Shown here: positions 57,415 to 64,000 of the stretch, in pieces
How positions within the stretch are numbered: position 1 is the first letter of the stretch
How the letters are laid out: each line of letters opens with the position of its first letter
Source of the DNA: Vulcanimicrobiota bacterium
GTDB taxonomy: Bacteria > Vulcanimicrobiota > Vulcanimicrobiia > Vulcanimicrobiales > Vulcanimicrobiaceae
Direction of reading: 5' to 3'
DNA length: 64,000 nucleotides
Assembly (NCBI GenBank): GCA_013036105.1
Contig: JAAXCX010000006.1
Coordinates: 1 to 64,000, forward strand
Notes under the pieces: generated by a model
The model's input: only the letters and a program-made list of their open reading frames with translations
Database searches by the model: none
Told to the model about the DNA's origin: nothing
Position numbers and translations under genes: made by a program

Positions 57415-57714
57415 CTAGGCCGCCTTAGGGACGAGCAACTCGACCGCGTCGTAGACTCGGAACAGCCCGTCGAAGCCGGCCAGCGACAGCAGTTTGCGCA
57501 CGAAAGCCGAGTTCACCAGAATGACCGCCGCGTCGAGGTTTTTTGCGGCCCGGTAGGCGCGCAGTTCCAGCAGCGCCGCAAGCAGCGTATCCGTGACGTG
57601 GCGCGCACCCGAGAGGTTAATCACGATGTGCTCCGCCGTGTAGGCCGGCTCGAGGCTGGCGTGGAGTTGATCGAGTTTGTACGAGTCCCACTCGCCCGGT
57701 ACTGAAATCATCAT
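57415..57714 (-). CDS. STAS-domain protein (anti-sigma antagonist-like)
   Basis: About 99 residues with a single STAS fold: ISVPGEWDSYKLDQL, HIVINLSGARHVTDTLLAAL (the usual phosphorylation loop, with Thr in TDT) and DAAVILVNSAFVRKLLSLAG. It may antagonise an anti-sigma factor or act in another switch; no cognate kinase is seen nearby. ATG 57711 or 57714. Confidence 0.78.
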   Translation of the reverse strand: MMISVPGEWDSYKLDQLHASLEPAYTAEHIVINLSGARHVTDTLLAALLELRAYRAAKNLDAAVILVNSAFVRKLLSLAGFDGLFRVYDAVELLVPKAA

Positions 57715-57815
57715 GGGCCGAGGATAGGGCACTCCAGGCGGCGGGCGCTCTACCCTATTTACGGTATGTGCGCGCCCCCGTGCGATTCCTAGCCTCATGG
57801 TAGGAGGAGCAATCC

Positions 57816-59582
57816 ATGAAGAAACTTGCAGCCCTGGCCGTCGCTTCCGCATTGTTGGCGGCGTGCGGTGGGCATGGCGGCTCGATGCCGCCGATGGGAT
57901 CCGCGCCGCAGTCCTCGCAGATGGGCATGGGCACCACGAAATCAGCATCCATTGTCCAAGCGCCCGCGGGCTGGTCGAGCACCGGCACGCAGGCGATTCC
58001 GATCGCCAACGCGAGCGACCTGGGCGCTGCAAACGCCGCGCAGTCGATTACCGTCCGCGTCGGCTTACAACTGCACAACATGAAGCAGCTGCAGTCGGAG
58101 ATCGCCGCGGGCAATCAACTCGACGACGGCGCCTTTATGGCGACGTACGCGCCGACGAGCTCGGACGTTTCGGCCGTGACGGCCTATCTTCAAAGCCAAG
58201 GATTCAGCAATATTACGGTCGCGCCGAATAACCTGATTATCAGCGCGGACGGATCGATCGCGAAAGCGCAGACCGCTTTCAATACGTCGATTCATTCGTT
58301 TTCCGGCGGCGGCACATCGTTCATTGCAAACGTCGCGCCTGCGTTCGTTCCCACATCATTGTCGGGAATCGTCGTTGCGGTTCTGGGATTGAACAACTTG
58401 CAGGCCATGAAACCGACGCCGCAGGTCACGTCGTGCCAAGTCTTCGGCGTCTCTTCGCCCTCCCAGCAGTGCCTGCGTTTCTACGATCCGGCGACGTTTC
58501 AAAAAGCCTATGATGCGGGGAGTGTACCGCCGGCAAACACGACGCCGATCGCGATCATGACCGAAGGCGACGTGACGCAATCCATCTCGGACCTTCGGCT
58601 GAACGAGCAGAAGTTCGGGCTGCCGCAAGTTCCGGTCAACGTCGTACAGGTCGGCCTTTCGAGTCCCGACACCGCCGGCGACGGCGAGTGGACGCTCGAC
58701 ACGGTCTACTCCAGCGGAATCGCGCAAAACGTCAAAGCGCTCTACCTCTACGACACAACCTCGCTGACCGATTCGGATATCGCCAACGAATACAACAGCT
58801 GGGTCACGCAGCACAAGACCAAGATCGGCAACTCGTCGTTTGGCGGCTGCGAATTCTTCCCGTTCCTCGATGGTTCCATGGTTCTCGATGACGAGGTTCT
58901 CGCGCAAGGCGCGGCCGAGGGCATGACGATGTTCGTCTCCACCGGCGACAACGGCGGCTACTGCAACAACTTCGTCGACACCAACGGCGCACCGGGCGGC
59001 GCACCGTTCACCGAATATCCCGCGTCCTCGCCATACGTGGTTGCAGTCGGCGGCACGGACCTGTTCAGCAATGCCGACGGCAGCTACCAGGGCGAAAGCT
59101 CGTGGGAAGCCGGCGGCGGCGGCTTGAGCCAATTCGAATCCCCGCCGTACTGGGAACAGCAGACGCAAACCGTTAACAGCGCGGGAGCCCTGCTCTTCCG
59201 CGGACTGCCCGACATCGCCATGGATGCGTCGATCGAAACCGGCGCGGAAACGTGGGGCGGTCAAGCTGCCAACGGCGCGTGCACACCCTGCGTAACCGGC
59301 GGAACGAGTTTGGCTTCACCGCTTGCGGCCGGAAGCTGGGCGAGATTCCAATCGTCGCACGGCAACCGGTTAGGATTTGCGGCCGCGCTCCTGTACCGCA
59401 ATTTCCAACAGCATAGCGCCGGAGCAACGCTCACCGGACCGCCTCCGACCGCGCCTTACGGCGGTTTCCACGACATCCTCGCGGGAACCAACGGGCTCTA
59501 CACGGCGGCGCCCGGTTACGACTACACGACGGGACTCGGCAGTCTCGATCTCGCCGTGATGAATAGCCAAATCGGCAACTAA
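57816..59582 (+). CDS. Sedolisin (S53) lipoprotein with pro-kumamolisin domain
   Basis: A 588-residue secreted protease. The lipobox is LAALAVASALLAAC. Residues about 75-200 form the pro-kumamolisin activation domain (SITVRVGLQLHNMKQLQSEI, YLQSQGFSNITVAPNNLIIS). The S53 domain has GDGEWTLDTV (Glu and Asp of the catalytic set), STGDNGGYC (oxyanion Asp), TGGTSLASPLAAG (Ser) and the Ca-binding C-terminus FHDILAGTNG and YDYTTGLGS. It should act at low pH. ATG 57816 has an AGGAGG-like site upstream (TAGGAGGAGCA). Confidence 0.92.
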   Translation: MKKLAALAVASALLAACGGHGGSMPPMGSAPQSSQMGMGTTKSASIVQAPAGWSSTGTQAIPIANASDLGAANAAQSITVRVGLQLHNMKQLQSEIAAGNQLDDGAFMATYAPTSSDVSAVTAYLQSQGFSNITVAPNNLIISADGSIAKAQTAFNTSIHSFSGGGTSFIANVAPAFVPTSLSGIVVAVLGLNNLQAMKPTPQVTSCQVFGVSSPSQQCLRFYDPATFQKAYDAGSVPPANTTPIAIMTEGDVTQSISDLRLNEQKFGLPQVPVNVVQVGLSSPDTAGDGEWTLDTVYSSGIAQNVKALYLYDTTSLTDSDIANEYNSWVTQHKTKIGNSSFGGCEFFPFLDGSMVLDDEVLAQGAAEGMTMFVSTGDNGGYCNNFVDTNGAPGGAPFTEYPASSPYVVAVGGTDLFSNADGSYQGESSWEAGGGGLSQFESPPYWEQQTQTVNSAGALLFRGLPDIAMDASIETGAETWGGQAANGACTPCVTGGTSLASPLAAGSWARFQSSHGNRLGFAAALLYRNFQQHSAGATLTGPPPTAPYGGFHDILAGTNGLYTAAPGYDYTTGLGSLDLAVMNSQIGN

Positions 59583-59605
59583 GATCCCCAAAACGGGGCT
59601 GCAAG

Positions 59606-59645
59606 AAAGGGCGCCGCGTGGAGAGCACGGCGCCCTTTCAATTTC
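59606..59645. terminator. Bidirectional Rho-independent terminator
   Basis: AAAGGGCGCCG (59606-59616) pairs perfectly with CGGCGCCCTTT (59628-59638). It lies between the convergent sedolisin gene and the small secreted gene, with flanking A/T-rich ends on both sides. Confidence 0.88.
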
Positions 59646-59654
59646 CCCGTCGAG

Positions 59655-59993
59655 CTATTTCCCGAGATCGATCGTTGCGGTTTTGTCGCCGGGTTTGGGA
59701 CAGGCATTTCCGATGTAGATCGGCCGCCCGCCCGAGTCCGTTCCATATTCGGCCTTCAGACATCCGCCCGGACGGACTTTGAACGTAGCCTTTCCGGCGG
59801 CGTTTGTGGTTTCTGTTTCGAGGCTCACGATCGAATAGTTTGCGCCCTGTTTCCACATGCGTACAAAGGCGTGTTTCGCGGGCCCGCCGCCGGGAAGATT
59901 CACCGTAACGGTTATCGTTGCGGCGCTTGCCGCGGCCGGCAATGCGGTCGCGAGAAATACACATACAGTCGAAGCTCGTAAAAAACGTTTCAT
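59655..59993 (-). CDS. Small secreted beta-sandwich protein
   Basis: A 112-residue protein with a signal peptide (FLRASTVCVFLATALPAAAS). The mature part (ITVTVNLPGGGPAKHAFVRM, TNAAGKATFKVRPGGCLKAE) looks like a carboxypeptidase-regulatory or SpaA-type beta domain, with two cysteines. Role unknown. It lies 28 bp downstream of glmU on the same strand. Confidence 0.75.
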   Translation of the reverse strand: MKRFLRASTVCVFLATALPAAASAATITVTVNLPGGGPAKHAFVRMWKQGANYSIVSLETETTNAAGKATFKVRPGGCLKAEYGTDSGGRPIYIGNACPKPGDKTATIDLGK

Positions 59994-60021
59994 ACTAAAC
60001 GCACCTCCGAGTGCAGGAGTC

Positions 60022-61353
60022 TTATTTGCCGGGCAACGGTTTGGCCGGATTGCCGGCGACGCGCTTGCCCGCGGGGACGTCTTTCGTGACGACCGAACCC
60101 GCGCCTGTCAGCGCACCGTCGCCAATCGTGATGGGAGCGATGAGCGATGTGTTCGATCCGATCATGACGTCGCGGCCGATCACCGTCTTGTTCTTGTTCT
60201 TGCCGTCGTAGTTGCACGTGATCGTGCCGGCGCCGATATTGGTTTCCTCGCCAATCTCTGCGTCGCCCAAATACGTGAGGTGGCTAGCCTTCACGCCGCG
60301 CGCGAGGCGCGAGTTCTTGACTTCGACATAGTTTCCGATGCGAACGTCGGCGCCAAGCTGCGCGTTGTCGCGAATTCGCGCGTACGGGCCGATCATGGTG
60401 CGGTCGCCGGCGCTCGAATCGTAAATCCAGCTCTCGCGCACGGTCACTTCGTCGCCAAGACGCGCGTTCGAAAGACGCGAATTGGGACCAATTGCGCAGC
60501 GCTCGCCGATCTCCGACAGGCGGCCGATCGAACTATTCGGATAGATCACGGTGTCGCGCCCGATCTTCAGCTCCGGCTCCAGCGAAGTGCTCGCCGGATC
60601 CACAATGGTCACGCCCGCGAGCATGTGCTGCGCACATAGGCGGCGGTTCATTTCTTGCCGCGCGACCGCGAGTTCCACGCGATCGTTAATTCCGGCGGCG
60701 TGAATGGGATCGGGCGTCACGACGGGCACGACGGATTTGCCGGAACCAACCATATCGGCGACCGTATCGGTGAGGTAAAACTCTTTCTGCGCGTTGTCGC
60801 TGCGCAGGCGCATCACCGCATCGCGCAGAGACGTCTCGTCAAAAGCATAGATGCCGGCATTGACTTCGTCGATCTCTAACTCGGCCGCGTTTGCGTCGCG
60901 CGCTTCGACGACCCGTTCCACTCCGCCGTCGCGGCGCACGATCCGGCCGAAGCTCGAAGGCAACGGCACGCGCGCCGTAACCAGGGCCATGGCGTTGCCG
61001 CCGGCGGCAGCCAGCACTGCGCTGAAAACTTCCGGAGTAACCAGCGGCATGTCGCCGCACGCGACTAGTACGCGTCCCGATCCGTCCGGCTTCATCGCAT
61101 CCAGCGCGGTACGAACGGCGTGGCCCGTACCGAGCTGTTCTTCTTGAAGAATCCCGCTCGCGTTGAATTCATCCATGCGTCCCTGAAGTTCGGCGTTGGT
61201 CACGACGTAGATATCCGCGACGCCGGCGGCACGCAGCGCTTGCAGCACGTACCAGAGCATCGGCCGGCCGCACAGATCATGCAAGACCTTCGCCGTATCG
61301 CTTTTCATACGCGTGCCCTTGCCCGCGGCCAGCACGATCGCGCGTACGCTCAT
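60022..61353 (-). CDS. glmU: Bifunctional GlcNAc-1-P uridyltransferase/acetyltransferase
   Basis: About 443 residues. The N-terminal uridyltransferase has LAAGKGTRMKSDTAKVLHD and LVACGDMPLVTPEVF; the C-terminal left-handed beta-helix acetyltransferase has VEVKNSRLARGVKASHLTYL and NIGAGTITCNYDGKNKNKTV. It makes UDP-GlcNAc for peptidoglycan. ATG 61353 overlaps the gltX stop by ATGA, so it is translationally coupled. Confidence 0.96.
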   Translation of the reverse strand: MSVRAIVLAAGKGTRMKSDTAKVLHDLCGRPMLWYVLQALRAAGVADIYVVTNAELQGRMDEFNASGILQEEQLGTGHAVRTALDAMKPDGSGRVLVACGDMPLVTPEVFSAVLAAAGGNAMALVTARVPLPSSFGRIVRRDGGVERVVEARDANAAELEIDEVNAGIYAFDETSLRDAVMRLRSDNAQKEFYLTDTVADMVGSGKSVVPVVTPDPIHAAGINDRVELAVARQEMNRRLCAQHMLAGVTIVDPASTSLEPELKIGRDTVIYPNSSIGRLSEIGERCAIGPNSRLSNARLGDEVTVRESWIYDSSAGDRTMIGPYARIRDNAQLGADVRIGNYVEVKNSRLARGVKASHLTYLGDAEIGEETNIGAGTITCNYDGKNKNKTVIGRDVMIGSNTSLIAPITIGDGALTGAGSVVTKDVPAGKRVAGNPAKPLPGK

Positions 61354-62813
61354 TTCGCCCACTCTTTGAGTTCGGACGACGAGACGCCCCCCAAGATTTC
61401 AAGCGCAACGCGCAGACGTTCGCGCACGATGTCGCGGCCCAGAATGTCGATCGAATCATAGAGCGGCACCGAGGTCGGACTTCCCGTGATAGCGACGTAG
61501 AATGGGCGCGTGACGTCGCGCAGCTTCAGCTCCAGCCGCGCCGCGACGTCTTTGAGCACAGCCTCAATCTCCGCGGTATGCCAGCTCGTCAGAGCGTCGA
61601 ATCCCCAGCTCGCCAGCTGCAGCGCTTTGCGCAGCGATACGTCGTCGAGCTTTGGCGTGCGCAGCTGCTCCGCGGTCACGGCGACGCGGCCGGCAAAAAA
61701 GAATGCGAGCAGCGGCCCGAGGTCGCTCAAACGTTCGATGCGCGGCTGTGCCAGGGCGGCAATTCTCCGCAACTTCGCTTGCTCGAATCCCCAGGCTCCC
61801 GCTTTGCTCATGAACGCATCGAGATCGTTGCGTTCGCGCAAGTATCGTCCGTTCAGCCAATCCAGTTTGGTCACGTCGAAGACCGGACCGCCCAGCGAGA
61901 TGTGTTCGACGGCGAAGCGCTCGGTCATCAGCGGCAGGTCCATGATCTCTTCGCCCTCGGGCGGCATGACGCAGAGCAAGCCCAAGAAATTCAACAGCGC
62001 GTCGGGCAGATAGCCCATTGCGTCGTAAAACAATATGCTCGTTGGATTCTTGCGTTTGCTGAGTTTGCTCTTGTCGGGATTGCGCAAGAGCGGCAGATGC
62101 AGCAGCTGCGGCGGCTCCCATCCAAAATACTGATAGAGCAGCAAATGCTTGGGCGCCGACGAGAGCCACTCTTCGCCGCGAAAGACGTGCGTGATCTCCA
62201 TCAAGTGGTCGTCAACGACGCTGGCGAGATGGTAGGTCGGCATGCCGTCCGATTTCATCAGCACCTGCATGTCGACGCTGCCCCAGTCGATCTCGATCGC
62301 TCCACGGCGCAAGTCGTCCACGACGCATACGCCCTGCGCCGGCACACTCAATCGCACGACGTACGGCGTTCCGGCCGCCTCTTTTTTCGCGGCCTCTTCG
62401 GCGCTGAAGCTCGTGCACAAGCCATCGTATCGCGACGGCAGCTTCGAAGCGCGCTGTGCGGCGCGCATATCGTCCAGCCGCTCAGGCGTGCAGAAACACT
62501 TGAACGCATTACCGTCGTCCAAGAGCCGTTGCACGTGCTCGCGGTAGATTTCCGACCGCTCGCTCTGCCGGTATGGTCCGTGCGGACCACCAACATCGGG
62601 GCCTTCATCCCAGCTCAAGCCCAGCCAGTGCAGCGAATCGAGAATCGCCTGCTCCGATTCGCGCGTGCTGCGCGCGCGATCCGTATCTTCGATGCGCAGC
62701 ACGAACTTGCCGCCGTTTTTCTTGGCGAAACAGTAATTGATCAGCGCGACATAAGCGGTGCCGACGTGCGGGTCGCCGGTCGGCGACGGCGCGATACGCG
62801 TTCTAACGGTCAA
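61350..62813 (-). CDS. gltX: Glutamyl-tRNA synthetase
   Basis: A 487-residue class I aminoacyl-tRNA synthetase. IAPSPTGDPHVGTAYVALIN carries the HIGH-type motif and KLSKRKNPTS the KMSKS-type motif; CFAKKNGGKFVLRIEDTDRA is also typical. It charges tRNA-Glu (a UUC gene lies at 26082). Its upstream gap, 62814-62998, contains a nested inverted repeat. Confidence 0.96.
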   Translation of the reverse strand: MTVRTRIAPSPTGDPHVGTAYVALINYCFAKKNGGKFVLRIEDTDRARSTRESEQAILDSLHWLGLSWDEGPDVGGPHGPYRQSERSEIYREHVQRLLDDGNAFKCFCTPERLDDMRAAQRASKLPSRYDGLCTSFSAEEAAKKEAAGTPYVVRLSVPAQGVCVVDDLRRGAIEIDWGSVDMQVLMKSDGMPTYHLASVVDDHLMEITHVFRGEEWLSSAPKHLLLYQYFGWEPPQLLHLPLLRNPDKSKLSKRKNPTSILFYDAMGYLPDALLNFLGLLCVMPPEGEEIMDLPLMTERFAVEHISLGGPVFDVTKLDWLNGRYLRERNDLDAFMSKAGAWGFEQAKLRRIAALAQPRIERLSDLGPLLAFFFAGRVAVTAEQLRTPKLDDVSLRKALQLASWGFDALTSWHTAEIEAVLKDVAARLELKLRDVTRPFYVAITGSPTSVPLYDSIDILGRDIVRERLRVALEILGGVSSSELKEWAK

Positions 62814-62835
62814 TCTTGCTCACCCGCCGTAATGC

Positions 62836-62996
62836 GCGAACGACGTCTGCCGGGTTCCATTTCGCTTGGCCACGCGCTCGCTGCGGCATCCCGCCTCCGC
62901 TTGCCCTGCTGACTGCAGACCGCTCCCGCCATCCATGGCTCCGCGGTTGCAGTCAGACGACCTGCGCCGAAACGGAACCCGGCAAACGCCCTTCGC
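62836..62996. repeat. Nested inverted repeats upstream of gltX
   Basis: Outer arms TGCCGGGTTCCATTTCG (62848-62864) and CGAAACGGAACCCGGCA (62968-62984) match 16 of 17 and extend further with mismatches to about 62836 and 62996. Inner arms CTGACTGCAGACCGC (62909-62923) and GCGGTTGCAGTCAG (62943-62956) match except for one indel. The whole 160-bp gap can fold into a long branched hairpin. It may be a palindromic mobile unit or a structured gltX leader; no T-run marks a terminator. Confidence 0.6.
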
Positions 62997-62998
62997 AC

Positions 62999-63412
62999 TC
63001 AGCCGACGAGTTCGCGGCGGTTGCCGCATTCGCGCTGAACGAAACTGATGATATTGGCGAGCGGTGCGCCGGGCGTGAATATTTCGCGCACGCCGATGCG
63101 TTTGAGCTCCTCGGCATCTTCGGGCGGGATGGTTCCGCCGCCGAAAAAGACGATGTCTTGCGCGTTCTGCGCTTTGAGCTGTTCGACGATGAGCGGGAAG
63201 AGCGTCATGTGCGCGCCGCTGAGGATCGAAAGGCCGATGCCGTCGGCATCTTCTTGGATCGCCGTTTGCACGATCTGTTCGGGCGCTTGGAAGAGTCCGG
63301 TGTAAATGACTTCCATGCCCGCGTCGCGGAGCGCGCGCGCGATCACTTTCGCGCCGCGATCGTGTCCGTCGAGCCCGGCTTTCGCGATGACGATGCGCAG
63401 CGGTCTAGCCAT
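62999..63412 (-). CDS. B12-binding subunit of methylmalonyl-CoA mutase-type enzyme
   Basis: A 137-residue cobalamin-binding protein. KAGLDGHDRGAKVIARAL holds the DxHxxG motif that contacts B12; GLSILSGAHMTLFP and DIVFFGGGTIPPED complete the binding fold. It would pair with the large subunit encoded upstream to isomerise an acyl-CoA such as methylmalonyl-CoA to succinyl-CoA. Its start overlaps the small gene at 63405-63533 by 8 bp. Confidence 0.9.
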   Translation of the reverse strand: MARPLRIVIAKAGLDGHDRGAKVIARALRDAGMEVIYTGLFQAPEQIVQTAIQEDADGIGLSILSGAHMTLFPLIVEQLKAQNAQDIVFFGGGTIPPEDAEELKRIGVREIFTPGAPLANIISFVQRECGNRRELVG

Positions 63413-63533
63413 GCGGCTGCGTGTCCTCGCGTTCGAGCTCGAGGCTAAGCCGGAGCGCTTCCTCGAGTTTAGCCATCACTTCTTTTAACGTCGCGGCTTC
63501 GGCGTCGCGCTGCTCTTGCGTGAGTGCGGCCAT
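63405..63533 (-). CDS. 42-residue peptide in the acyl-CoA mutase operon
   Basis: A small helical peptide (MAALTQEQRDAEAATLKEVM then AKLEEALRLSLELERED). It starts at a TAATG overlap with the large-subunit stop and ends inside the B12-subunit start, so all three are translationally coupled. It is rich in Glu and Leu, a likely amphipathic helix. It could be a linker, chaperone or regulatory subunit; no family is recognised. Confidence 0.65.
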   Translation of the reverse strand: MAALTQEQRDAEAATLKEVMAKLEEALRLSLELEREDTQPHG

Positions 63534-64000
63534 TAAAACGCAACTTTCTCGGTGTAACGTCCGTAGACGGCGGCCATCGCTTCGACGATCTCGCCTTCGG
63601 TGAGGTAGGCCTTCACGCAGTCGATCAGGTGCGGCATCACATTGTCGTTCGGGTCGGCGCAAGCTTTCCTCAGACGTTCGAGTGCAGATTGCGCGGCGGC
63701 CTGATCGCGATTGCGGCGGACGTCTGCAACCGACCGCGCCTGTTCGCGCTCCATCTCCACGCCGATACGCAGCAGTTCGATATCTTGCCGTTCTTCGGGC
63801 TTCTCGAAGGCGTTCACGCCGACGAGAATACGATCTTTTGTTTCCAGCGATCGCTGATAGCGGTAGCTCGCGTCGGCAATCTCGCGCTGGAAGAACCCGG
63901 CCTCGATCGCTTCGATCACGCCGCCGTATTCCTCGATGCGTTTGAAGTAGTCTTCGGCCTGGCGCTCGAGCTCGTTGGTGAGCGCCTCGATGAAATACGA
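63533..64000 (-). CDS. Methylmalonyl-CoA mutase-type large subunit, C-terminal part
   Basis: The C-terminal 155 residues only; the 5' part continues past the window end at 64000 in the same frame. The readable part begins SYFIEALTNELERQAEDYFK, then GGVIEAIEAGFFQREIADAS, ETKDRILVGVNAF, typical of the acyl-CoA-mutase catalytic domain's C-terminal barrel end. Since the B12 domain is encoded separately downstream, this is the split (large subunit) type. Substrate may be methylmalonyl-, ethylmalonyl- or isobutyryl-CoA. Confidence 0.9.
   Translation of the reverse strand, partial: SYFIEALTNELERQAEDYFKRIEEYGGVIEAIEAGFFQREIADASYRYQRSLETKDRILVGVNAFEKPEERQDIELLRIGVEMEREQARSVADVRRNRDQAAAQSALERLRKACADPNDNVMPHLIDCVKAYLTEGEIVEAMAAVYGRYTEKVAF

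Noticed and set aside
61578-62912. 444-codon plus-strand frame opposite gltX
   Set aside because: Antisense shadow of glutamyl-tRNA synthetase, which has both class I signature motifs on the minus strand.
62836-62996. T-box riboswitch upstream of gltX
   Set aside because: No T-box consensus, specifier loop or antiterminator/terminator pair is visible, only nested inverted repeats.

Overview
The window is GC-rich bacterial chromosome, densely packed on both strands, with short overlaps (GTGA, ATGA, TAATG, TAGTG) at many gene junctions. Several content features recall the Candidatus Eremiobacterota (WPS-2) group: secreted sedolisin-type proteases, a virginiamycin-lyase-like propeller lipoprotein, many small secreted proteins of unknown function and a dispersed palindromic repeat. 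That placement is an inference from gene content, not from a marker-gene comparison.

Layout. 1-7.3 kb is a glycan or surface-sugar cluster: sugar nucleotidyltransferase, SIS isomerase, transaldolase-type aldolase, glycosyltransferase, methyltransferase, WbqC-like protein, a duplicated-domain protein and a PseC-type sugar aminotransferase. 7.4-11.2 kb holds a propeller lipoprotein, an acyltransferase-like protein and an FkbM-like methyltransferase. 11.2-15.7 kb is an operon for a molybdenum hydroxylase with a separate FAD subunit and a membrane protein carrying ABM-type domains. 15.9-20 kb has a multicopper oxidase fused to an FG-GAP propeller and a secreted alpha/beta hydrolase. 20-25.1 kb carries a nucleotidyltransferase with a small partner ORF, a methyltransferase, a coiled-coil protein and a large secreted metalloprotease.

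25.1-26.3 kb is a tRNA locus (Met/CAU and Glu/UUC). A 24-bp copy of the tRNA-Glu 3' end lies about 0.9 kb downstream, beside a terminator, and encloses a broken multicopper-oxidase fragment and a small membrane gene. This looks like an integration scar. 26.3-30.8 kb holds small membrane and secreted proteins and a 761-residue repeat protein with Asp-Val-Asp/Lys heptads and three cysteine cassettes.

30.9-52.4 kb is mostly housekeeping: enolase, ndk, biotin ligase, archaemetzincin, acpS, NAD(P)HX repair, ligA, uvrA, uvrB, prs, rplY, pth and thyX, with a GH38 mannosidase and a catalytically degenerate M48-like membrane protein among them. ligA and the mannosidase gene each carry an in-frame copy of the dispersed palindromic repeat. 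52.4-60 kb has a GGDEF protein divergent from a MalT/LuxR regulator, two sedolisins (one with a collagen-like stalk) and a STAS protein. 60-64 kb ends with glmU, gltX and the start of a methylmalonyl-CoA-mutase-type operon, cut by the window edge.

Most notable: pth has no canonical start codon where one is needed; the tRNA-Glu scar; palindromic repeats inside coding genes; the dead M48 homologue; and the novel heptad/cassette secreted protein.
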